DNA of 64,000 nucleotides, taken from the NCBI GenBank assembly GCA_963753685.1, contig CAVWDE010000005.1:443348-507347 (forward strand), read 5' to 3'. Made by a program: the position numbers and the translations under genes. Positions 56,886 to 64,000 of this stretch are shown one piece after another. The DNA is from DATAOG01 sp963753685. GTDB lineage: Bacteria > Pseudomonadota > Alphaproteobacteria > Geminicoccales > Geminicoccaceae. Position 1 is the stretch's first letter. Each line of letters starts with the position of its first letter. The notes under the pieces were generated by a model that did not search any database, was not told the origin of the DNA, and saw nothing but the letters and a program-made list of their open reading frames with translations.

Positions 56886-57044
56886 GTGACCTCGGCGGCC
56901 GCATGGAACGAATTCGAGCGCCTGCTCGACCGGATTGATGCTCGGCTGGGCCGGCTTGAATCCGAGGTCGCGATCCTGAAATGGATGGTCGGGGCCAACA
57001 TCGCCCTGACCATCGTGGTCCTAGGCAAGCTGCTGATGGCATGA
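56886..57044 (+). CDS. Small coiled-coil membrane protein (XhlA-like layout), 52 aa
   Basis: From GTG 56886: AWNEFERLLDRIDARLGRLE then SEVAILKWMVGANIALTIVV and a short tail. A heptad coiled coil followed by one C-terminal membrane segment, the plan of the haemolysin XhlA family and of many small alphaproteobacterial proteins. It lies 90 bases after pspC in the same direction and may belong to the same stress operon. Upstream overlapping short frames (ATG 56840; GTG 56876) end early and could act in translational coupling. The start codon is uncertain. Confidence 0.65.
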   Translation: MTSAAAWNEFERLLDRIDARLGRLESEVAILKWMVGANIALTIVVLGKLLMA

Positions 57045-57156
57045 TCGGGTGGGTATCGGCGGGGCAGGGGAGTCGGCTGGCAAGATGGGCACGGACGTGC
57101 CATGTAGAGGGGCGACCATCGGTCTGTCCCCGAACCCACAAGCCGCCGAGCCCCTC

Positions 57157-57666
57157 ATGATCTACGTCTGCAATCTGTTGGAGATGCCGGTCCACGTCGC
57201 GACGCTGGCGCCGAGCCACCTCGTGTCGCTGCTGGCACCGGGCGAGCTGCCGTCGACGCCCGAGAGCATCCTCGGCGACCGGCATCTGCGGATCGAGGTC
57301 CACGACATCTCCGAGGCGCTGGACGGCCACGTCATGCCACAGGCCGAGCACGTGCAGGCGGTGGTCGACTTCATGCGCGCCTGGCCGCACGAGGACGGGC
57401 CGGCGCTGATCCACTGCTTTGCCGGCATCAGCCGCTCGATGGCAGCCGCCCTGATCGGGCTCGTGGTCAAGGCCGGCGGGCGCGAGCAGGAGGCGGCGGA
57501 GCGGGTGCGCAAGGCGGCGCCGCACGCCTGGCCGAACGCCCGCATGATCGCGCTCGCGGACGAGATCCTGGGCTGCGAGGGGCGCCTGGTCGCGGCCCGC
57601 CAGGCGATGGGGCCGGCCGAGCTCACGCTCGCGGCACCGCTGGTCCGCCTGCCGCTCTTGGATTGA
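57157..57666 (+). CDS. Protein-tyrosine-phosphatase family protein
   Basis: 169 aa. The phosphatase loop IHCFAGISRSMAAALIGL carries the HCxxGxxRS signature, with general-acid candidates in VHDISEAL. In alphaproteobacteria these small cytosolic phosphatases are of unknown target. ATG 57157 gives MIYVCNLLEMPVHVATLAPS, the family start; the open frame upstream is low-complexity. Alone between the psp region and the sugar-acid cluster. Confidence 0.88.
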   Translation: MIYVCNLLEMPVHVATLAPSHLVSLLAPGELPSTPESILGDRHLRIEVHDISEALDGHVMPQAEHVQAVVDFMRAWPHEDGPALIHCFAGISRSMAAALIGLVVKAGGREQEAAERVRKAAPHAWPNARMIALADEILGCEGRLVAARQAMGPAELTLAAPLVRLPLLD

Positions 57667-57737
57667 CGATCGAGAGCTGCACAACTCCGCGGACAGCGCT
57701 ATCCTGCCCCCGGCGCAACGCTTGGGGGCGGGGGACA

Positions 57738-58947
57738 ATGAAAATCACCGCGGTCGAGACCATCCAGCTCGGCGAGTTTCCGAACCTGGTCTGGGTGCAG
57801 GTGCACACCGATGAGGGCCTGATCGGGCTCGGCGAGGCGTTCTTCGGGGCTTCCGCCACGGCCGCCTACATCCACGAGAGCGCGGCGCCGCGGCTGCTCG
57901 GCCAGGACCCGCTCGCGATCGACCGGCATTCGCGAACGCTGCTCGACACCTACGTCGGCTTCTCGGGCAGCGGCGCCGAGATGCGCGGCCTGTCGGCGAT
58001 CGACATCGCCCTTTGGGATCTGTTCGGCCAGGCGACCGGCCAGCCGATCCATCAGCTGCTGGGCGGCCTGTCGCGGCCGAAGATCCGGATCTACAACACC
58101 TGCGCCGGCTACCGCTACGTGCGCACCAATATCGGCCAGCTGACCCAGAACTGGGGCCTGCCGAGCGCGCGCGCGGAGGGGCCCTACGAGGACCTGGACG
58201 CGTTCCTCCATCGGGCCGACGAGCTCGCGCACAGCCTGCTCGAGCAGGGCATCACGGGCATGAAGATCTGGCCCTTCGACTTCGCGGCCGAAGCGTCCGG
58301 CGGCACCTACATCAGTCCCGAGCGAGCTCGACCAGGCGCTCGAGCCGTTCCGCAAGATCAGACAAGCGGTCGGCGACCGGATCGACATCATGGTCGAGCT
58401 GCACACGCTCTGGAACCTGCCGGCCGCCAAGCGGATCTTCCGGGCTCTCGAGGAGTTCGAGCCGTTCTGGTTCGAAGATCCGATCAAGATGACCTCGGCG
58501 GACGATCTCTCCGAGCTCGCGGCCTCGACGCCCGTGCCGATCTGCGCCAGCGAGACGCTGGCGACGCGTGGCGCCTTCCGGGAGCTGTTCGAGCGCAACG
58601 CGATCGGCATCGCGATGCTCGACCTGAGCTGGGTCGGCGGCCTCTCGGAAGCGCGCAAGATCGCGGCCATGGCCGAGACCTACCATCTGCCGGTCGCCCC
58701 CCACGACTGCACCGGCCCGGTCGTCTATACCGCCTCGGTGCATCTCTCGATGAATGCCACCAACGCCCTGATCCAGGAGAGCGTGCGCGCCTTCTATACC
58801 GGCTGGTACCAGGAGCTGGTGACCGAGCTGCCGCGGATCGAGCAGGGCTACGTCTACCCGATGGCTGGCCCGGGGCTCGGCACGAAGCTGCTGCCGGAGG
58901 TCCTCAAGCGCAAAGACGCGGCCATCCGCAGAAGCGCCGCCGACTGA
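57738..58947 (+). CDS. Mandelate racemase/muconate lactonizing enzyme family (frameshift)
   Basis: About 402 aa. N-terminal cap MKITAVETIQLGEFPNLVWV; barrel with GLSAIDIALWDLFGQATGQP, GITGMKIWPFDFAAE (catalytic-base Lys region), then after the break IMVELHTLWNLPAAKRIFRA, EPFWFEDPIKM (metal ligands) and VAPHDCTGPVVYTASVHLSM. Members dehydrate or racemise sugar acids such as galactonate or fuconate. One extra C in CCC at 58317-58319 separates the frames (SPSELDQALEPFRKI restored). Followed by a LacI regulator, and with a TRAP transporter downstream, so a sugar-acid pathway is likely. Confidence 0.88.
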
Positions 58948-58968
58948 GACCGGCCAGGGTCCCGGGGC

Positions 58969-59997
58969 GTGGCGCGCCGGCCGACCATCCGGGACGTCGC
59001 CCGCGAAGCGGGCGTGTCGATGGTGACGGTATCGCGGGTCGCCAACGCGCCGGCGCTGGTCCGGCCCGCGACCCGCGCGCGGGTCGAGGCGGCGATGCAG
59101 CACCTGGGCTACGTCGCCAATGCCGCCGCCCAGTCGATGCGCACCAACGTCTCGCGCACGGTCGGCTTCCTGGTCCCGGACCTCACCAACTACCCGAACG
59201 CCGCGATCGCCAAAGCCGCCGAGGCGACGCTGGCCGAGGCCGGCTACACCATGCTCTTGACCGACAGCGACTACGATCCGGCGCGCGAGGCGCGGGCGCT
59301 GCAGCTGCTGCAGAGCCGCCAGGTCGACGGCATCCTCCTCTACCTCTCGGACGAGGACGACCCGGCGCTGCAGGCGACCGTGCGCAACCTGGACGTGCCG
59401 GTGGTGGTGCTCGACCGCGACCTGCCGTTTGCCGTCGACACCGTGTTCACCGATCACGCGCCGGCCACGCGACGCACGGTGCGGGCGCTGCTGCGCCAGG
59501 GCCATCAACGCCTCGCGCTGGTCGAACCGGCGTTGCGCATCCGGCCGGTGCGCGAGCGCATCAAGGCGTTTCGCGCTGCGGCGACGGCAGCCAGGCTGCC
59601 GCCCGAGGCGCAGATCGTGGTCCAGATCGATTCGGCCACCCGCACCGCCCTGGCCATCGAGCGCGCGCTTGCCGGCAGGCCGCTGCCGACCGCGATCCTG
59701 GCCGACGGCAACCGGCTGCTCGCGGCCGCCTTCGAGTTCGCCCGCAGGCGGCGGCTTGGCGTGCCCGGCGACGTCCGGGTGGTGGCCCTGGATGCGCTCG
59801 AGCCGCTGGCCGCAGCCCTGCCCGAGATGGTCGGCATCGTCCGCGATTTCGCCGAGATCGGGCGGCTCGCCGCGCGCCTTCTGATCGACCGCCTGAGCGG
59901 CGCGCTGACCGGCCCGCCGGTCAGCATCACGCTCGCCAGCCGGAGCGTGCTCGCGGACCGGCCGCGCGCGCCGGTGACCCGCGTGGCCGGCCGCTGA
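58969..59997 (+). CDS. LacI-family transcriptional regulator
   Basis: 342 aa. N-terminal helix-turn-helix TIRDVAREAGVSMVTVSRVA then hinge region and the sugar-binding core (VGFLVPDLTNYPNAAIAKAA; DGILLYLSDEDDP; PVVVLDRDLPF). GTG 58969 starts the family N-terminus. It lies 21 bases after the racemase-family gene and before the oxygenase and TRAP genes, so it should control this cluster in response to a sugar or sugar acid. This is the only gene of the 57.7-64 kb cluster without a frame break. Confidence 0.92.
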   Translation: MARRPTIRDVAREAGVSMVTVSRVANAPALVRPATRARVEAAMQHLGYVANAAAQSMRTNVSRTVGFLVPDLTNYPNAAIAKAAEATLAEAGYTMLLTDSDYDPAREARALQLLQSRQVDGILLYLSDEDDPALQATVRNLDVPVVVLDRDLPFAVDTVFTDHAPATRRTVRALLRQGHQRLALVEPALRIRPVRERIKAFRAAATAARLPPEAQIVVQIDSATRTALAIERALAGRPLPTAILADGNRLLAAAFEFARRRRLGVPGDVRVVALDALEPLAAALPEMVGIVRDFAEIGRLAARLLIDRLSGALTGPPVSITLASRSVLADRPRAPVTRVAGR

Positions 59998-60097
59998 GCG
60001 AGGTCGGATCCGATCCGATGTTGACGATTTCATGAAGCTGAGCGAGCATCGTGCCTGCACCCCGCCGTCGACCTTGGAGCCGTCAGGGAACCACGAG

Positions 60098-60995
60098 ATG
60101 ATCACCGAACGGGATGTCGCCTTCTATCGCGAGCAGGGCTATGTGGTCGTGCCGGACGTGCTCGGCCGGGCCGAGGTCGAGGAGCTCCGCCGGGTCACAG
60201 AGCAGTTCGTCGAGGACGCCCGCTCGCGCACCACGCACGACGAGATCTACGACCTCGAGGACAGCCATTCGGCCGCTGAGCCGCGCGTGCGCCGGATCAA
60301 GACCCCGCACCAGTGGCACGACGCCTACGCGCGCATGGTCGCGCACCCGAACATCGTCGAGGTGCTGAAGCGCCTCTGGGGCCCGTCGATCCGGTTCGAC
60401 GTCAGCAAGCTCAACCTCAAGGCCGCGGGCTACGGCGCGCCGGTCGAGTGGCACCAGGACTGGGCGTTCTACCCGCACACCAACGACGATCTCGCCGCGG
60501 TCGGGATCATGCTCGACGACGTCGGCCTGGACAACGGTCCGCTGATGGTGATCCCGGGCAGCCATCTGGGGCCGATCTTCGATCACCACGACGAGCGCGG
60601 CTTCTTCTGCGGCGCGATCGATCCGACCCGCGGCGAGCTCGATTTTGGCCGCGCGGTCAAGCTCGACCGGGCGCGCGGGCTCGATCACGGTCCACCACGC
60701 GCGCACGGTGCACGGCTCGGCCACCAACACCTCGGGCCGGCCGCGCCGCCTGCTGCTGCACCAGTACCGCGCCGCCGACGCCTGGCCGATCCTCGGCACC
60801 CCCGATTTTCCGAAGTACCGGAGCCTGATGGTGTGCGGCGAGGACACGCTCGAGCCGCGCATGGCCGTGGTGCCGGTCCGCCTGCCGCTGCCGCCCGCCG
60901 AGCACCAGGGCTCGATCTACGAGAACCAGAAGAGCGCCGGCCGCCGCTTCTTCCAGACCGCGGGCGAGCTTGAGCCGGCGCTCGGCGACGACTAA
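60098..60995 (+). CDS. Phytanoyl-CoA dioxygenase (PhyH) family protein (frameshift)
   Basis: About 299 aa. ITERDVAFYREQGYVVVPDV starts the domain; VEWHQDWAFYPHTNDDLAAV holds the HxD iron ligands; TVHHARTVHGSATN, in the next frame, holds the second His. These Fe(II)/2-oxoglutarate enzymes hydroxylate many small molecules. One extra C near 60668-60670 separates the frames (KLDGRAGSITVHH restored). ATG 60098 fits better than 60032. A PhyH oxygenase next to a TRAP transporter suggests it acts on the imported compound. Confidence 0.87.
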
Positions 60996-61068
60996 ACCGT
61001 GAAGGAGAGAGCCGGCCGACCGGTCAGGGCGGCGCCGGCCCGCAGAACAAGAAGGGGAGGCTCAAGAC

Positions 61069-62112
61069 ATGCCGAAGTGGCAAGGCGATCTTGCGGCCGT
61101 GGCGCTCGCGGCGCTGCTCGCTGCCGGGCTCGGCGCCGCGCCGGCGGCGGCCGGGCAGGTCTGGAAGGTCCAGACCTCGATGAGCGCCGGCGAGTCCTTC
61201 TATACCAACATCGAGCAGCACTGGCTGCCGCGGCTCAAGGAGATGACCGGCGGCGAGCTCCAGATCGAGCTGACCCCGGTCGGCTCGGTCGTGCCCTACA
61301 ACGAGACCATGGATGCGGTCAGCCAGGGCATCCTCCAGGGCGACATCACCGCGACGGTCTACTTCTCCGGCCGCAGCAAGGCGTTCGCGCTTTTGGGCGA
61401 CCTGATCGCCGGCTACGAGACGCCGCGACCAGATCGGCATGTTCTGCTACTACGGCGGCGGTCGCGAGCTGCTCCAGGAAGCCTTCGACAAATATGCCGA
61501 CGGCAACGTCAAGGTCGTCGGCTGCGGCTCGATCGCGCGCGAGTCCTTCACCTCCAAGATCCCGATCCGCGGCATCGCCGACCTGAAGGGGGTCAAGGTG
61601 CGCATGCCCGAGGGCCTGGCCGCGACCGTGTTCGAGCGCGCCGGCGCCTCGCCGGTGGCCCTGCCGTCCTCCGAGGTCTACACCTCGATCGACAAGGGCG
61701 TGGTCGACGCCGCCGACTTCAGCTCCTACACCATGGACGAGAGCATCGGCCTGCACAAGATCGCGAAATTCCCGATCTATCCCGGCATCCATTCGATGCC
61801 GGTGATCCAGTTCACGGTCAACAAGTCGTCCTGGGACAGCCTGACGCCGGCGCAGCAGGACAATCCTCGACGTCTGGTACCGGGCGATGATCAGCGATCT
61901 CGCAGATGCTGAACGAGATCAGCGACCGCGAGCTGGTGGCCGCGGACAAGAACGACAAGTCGGTCGAGGTGGTCGACTGGTCGAAGGAGGACCGCGACAA
62001 GTTCCGCCAGATCGCGGCCACCGCCTGGGCCGATTTCGCCGAGGGCGACGATCTCGCCAAGCGCGCCTACGAGGCGAACATCGCCTTCATGAAGAAGATC
62101 GGCCTGCTCTGA
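61069..62112 (+). CDS. dctP: TRAP transporter substrate-binding protein DctP (three frame breaks)
   Basis: About 347 aa. Signal peptide ALAALLAAGLGAAPAAAG; then GQVWKVQTSMSAGESFYTNI, EMTGGELQIELTPVGSVVPY, next frame MFCYYGGGRELLQEAFDKYA, ADLKGVKVRMPEGLAATVFE and VVDAADFSSYTMDESIGLH, and a third stretch EISDRELVAADKNDKSVEVV to the end. Breaks near 61426, 61862 and 61901 are each one extra base. Binds a carboxylate or related ligand in the periplasm for DctQM. Ribosome site GGGGAGG before ATG 61069. Several lesions in a row with intact motifs suggest poor sequence more than decay. Confidence 0.88.
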
Positions 62113-62162
62113 GCGGAGGCGGGGGCCGGCCTCAGCCGGCTCGCCGGCGTCCGCGCCCCGCC

Positions 62163-62696
62163 ATGCGCGCGATCGATGCGCTCAACCGCCTGCTCGGCGA
62201 GCGGCTCTGCTACCTCTACCTGGCCGCGGTCGCGATCACGGCCTACGAGGTCGTCGCGCGCTATCTGTTCAACGCGCCGACCACCTGGGGCTTCGAGCTC
62301 ACGATCCTGCTTGTGCGGGATCTGTTATCTCCTGTCCGGCGGCTTCGTCACTCTGCAGCGCCGGCACGTCGCGATCACCGCACTCTACGATCTGATGCCG
62401 GCCGCCGTCCGCTGGTGGCTCGATGTGTTCGCGATGCTGGTCGGCATCATGGCGATGAGCCTCCTGGTGTGGGCGGCCTGGCGGCCGGGGATCAAGGCGA
62501 TCACCCTGGTCGAGCGCACCGGCAGCGCCTGGAACTCGCCGAGCCCGGCGATCATCAAGCCCCTGATCGCGGTCGGCGCGGCGCTGATCGTGCTCCAGCT
62601 CCTGGTCCAGCTCTGGCGCCATCTGCGGCCGGCGAGCCGCAGACGGGCGGCTCGCAGAGCGGCGCGCCGGACCAACGCCCGCTGCCGCCGGACTGA
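62163..62696 (+). CDS. dctQ: TRAP transporter small permease DctQ (frame breaks)
   Basis: About 177 aa. Four membrane helices: LYLAAVAITAYEVVARYLFN, TTWGFELTILL, then in the next frame CGICYLLSGGFVTLQRRHVA and VFAMLVGIMAMSLLVWAAW, and AVGAALIVLQLLVQLWRHL. RRHVAITALYDLMP is the DctQ signature. One extra T near 62311 separates the first frames; a second shift near 62625 would end the protein with GEPQTGGSQSGAPDQRPL at 62696. The small membrane subunit of the TRAP complex. Confidence 0.83.
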   Translation: MRAIDALNRLLGERLCYLYLAAVAITAYEVVARYLFNAPTTWGFELTILLVRDLLSPVRRLRHSAAPARRDHRTLRSDAGRRPLVARCVRDAGRHHGDEPPGVGGLAAGDQGDHPGRAHRQRLELAEPGDHQAPDRGRRGADRAPAPGPALAPSAAGEPQTGGSQSGAPDQRPLPPD

Positions 62697-62723
62697 TCGG
62701 CCGCCTGAACTGATCCGCGCTTC

Positions 62724-64000
62724 ATGGGCATCGAGACCGTCACGCTCCTGATCATCCTCGTGATGATCGGCCTGATGCTGCTGGGCGTGCCGCTCGCCTG
62801 GATCACGATGACGCTCGCGGTCGGCTGCACGCTGCTTTGGCTCGGGCCGCAGGGCCTGCCGCTGGTCGCGAGCCGGGTCTATGGCTTCGTCAGCGAGTAC
62901 GTGTTCGTGGCCGTGCCCTTGTTCGTGTTCATGGCCTGCATCCTCGAGCGCTCGGGCGTGGCGCAGGACCTCTACCGGGCGATGCACGTGTTCGCGGGCG
63001 CCCTGCCGGGCGGGCTCGCGATCCAGACCACGCTGGTCGCCGTGCTGATGGCGGCGATGACCGGCATCATCGGCGGCGAGATCGTGCTGCTCGGGCTGAT
63101 CGCGCTGCCCCAGATGCTGCGCCTGGGCTACGACCGCAAGCTCGCGATCGGCACGATCTGCGCCGGCGGCTCGCTCGGCACCATGATCCCGCCCTCGGTG
63201 GTCCTGATCCTCTACGGCCTGACCGCCAACGTCTCGATCAGCGATCTGTTCCTGGCCGGGTTCACGCCGGGCCTGCTGCTGGGCACGATCTACGTCGGCT
63301 ACATCCTGATCCGCTGCTGGCTCAACCCGAAGCTCGGGCCGCCGGCGCCGCCCGAGGACCTGGCGATGCCCTGGGCCGGAGAAGCTGGCGCTGCTCAAGG
63401 GCCTGATCCTGCCGATCATGATCGTGATCTGGGTGCTGGGCTCGATCTATGGCGGCATCGCCTCGGTCACCGAATCCGCGGGCGTCGGCGCCTGCGGGGC
63501 GATCGCCTCGGCCGCCTGGCGGCGCGAGCTCAACTGGCGCGATGGTGCGCGGCTGCGCTGATCCAGACCATGACCACGGTCGGCGTCCTGCTCTGGCTCG
63601 CGTTCGGCGCCAACGCGCTGATCGGCATCTACAACATCATGGGCGGCACCGGCTACCTCAAGGGCCTGATCTCGGGCCTGCCGTTCGCCCCGATCGGCAT
63701 CATCCTGGTGATGATGGCGATCCTGGTGGTGCTCGGCATGTTCATGGACTGGATCGGGATCCTCCTGCTCACCATGCCGATCTTCGTGCCGGTCGCGACC
63801 GGGCTCGGCTTCAATCCGGTCTGGTTCGGCATCCTGTTCTGCATGAACATGCAGGCGTCCTACCTGACCCCGCCGTTCGGCCCGGCGGCCTTCTACCTCA
63901 AGAGCGTGGCGCCGCCCGAGATCGACCTGCACACGATCTTCGCGGGCGTACTGCCGTTCGTCTGCCTGCAGCTGATCGGCCTGCTCCTGGTCCTGACCTT
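62724..64000 (+). CDS. dctM: TRAP transporter large permease DctM, 3' partial (frame breaks)
   Basis: Runs off the right edge. Multi-pass sodium-driven permease: GVPLAWITMTLAVGCTLLWL, VFVAVPLFVFMACILERSGV, MTGIIGGEIVLLGLIALPQM, GTICAGGSLGTMIPPSVVLI and, further on, MFMDWIGILLLTMPIFVPVA and NMQASYLTPPFGPAAFYLKS are family landmarks. The frame changes near 63376 (one extra G) and again near 63545 (one base missing or two extra), and motifs continue in order. With dctP and dctQ a complete TRAP transporter, linked to the upstream sugar-acid-type enzymes. Confidence 0.9.
   Translation, partial: MGIETVTLLIILVMIGLMLLGVPLAWITMTLAVGCTLLWLGPQGLPLVASRVYGFVSEYVFVAVPLFVFMACILERSGVAQDLYRAMHVFAGALPGGLAIQTTLVAVLMAAMTGIIGGEIVLLGLIALPQMLRLGYDRKLAIGTICAGGSLGTMIPPSVVLILYGLTANVSISDLFLAGFTPGLLLGTIYVGYILIRCWLNPKLGPPAPPEDLAMPWAGEAGAAQGPDPADHDRDLGAGLDLWRHRLGHRIRGRRRLRGDRLGRLAARAQLARWCAAALIQTMTTVGVLLWLAFGANALIGIYNIMGGTGYLKGLISGLPFAPIGIILVMMAILVVLGMFMDWIGILLLTMPIFVPVATGLGFNPVWFGILFCMNMQASYLTPPFGPAAFYLKSVAPPEIDLHTIFAGVLPFVCLQLIGLLLVLT

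Overview
The window is high-GC DNA from an alphaproteobacterium, most likely of the Rhodospirillales/Geminicoccales kind. The evidence is the gene content and order: an NDUFA12-type complex I subunit (found in alphaproteobacteria and mitochondria), KDO synthesis (kdsB), the pheA-kdsB-cytochrome c cluster, rpsP-rimM-trmD-rplS-leuC, a dnaJ/fabI/aroC neighbourhood, B12-dependent ribonucleotide reductase (nrdJ), DUF29, DUF1244 and Tat-exported binding proteins. Most of the window is ordinary chromosome, broken by small lower-GC accessory patches.

Layout. 0-2.6 kb: a cut immunity-like gene, iscA, ferredoxin, mnmA, tRNA-Met. 2.6-6.5 kb: sparse region with an orphan glycosyltransferase, a membrane protein and a higBA-type toxin-antitoxin pair whose toxin has an in-frame UGA. 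6.5-11.9 kb: selenium-binding protein/methanethiol oxidase, then rpsP-rimM-trmD-rplS-leuC. 11.9-13.6 kb: a low-GC zinc-ribbon/HEPN-like gene sits directly after leuC, where leuD is often found, followed by a DUF29 fragment and a full DUF29 gene. 13.6-21.9 kb: ogt, a sorbosone-dehydrogenase-like lipoprotein, an adenylate cyclase, an HD protein, pheA, kdsB, a two-haem-domain cytochrome c and hisN. 22-31.6 kb: two tandem Tat-exported binding proteins (one broken), an exported MetX-like hydrolase and the complete yejABEF peptide importer. 32-38.6 kb: accessory region with a broken sirtuin, a Panacea-domain protein, ybdK-DUF1244, a toxin-antitoxin-like trio and a zinc-ribbon/winged-helix/deoxyribosyltransferase-like protein that is the best candidate for an undescribed defence effector. 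38.7-53.9 kb: nrdJ, NDUFA12, aroC, SulP-DUF2252, fabI, BrkB, DnaJ. 54-57 kb: a phage-shock module (pspF divergent from a sigma-54 promoter, an unlisted 49-aa membrane protein, pspABC). 57-64 kb: phosphatase, then a sugar-acid type cluster: mandelate-racemase-family enzyme, LacI regulator, PhyH oxygenase and a TRAP transporter that runs off the window.

Reading-frame quality. At least two dozen single-base frame breaks occur, many as one extra base in a short G or C run and many in housekeeping genes (rimM, hisN, nrdJ). From about 43 to 57 kb I saw none, while almost every gene from 57.7 to 64 kb carries one or more. Most are probably sequence errors. Single lesions in conserved genes are therefore listed as CDS with the break described, and multi-lesion accessory genes are listed as pseudogenes.
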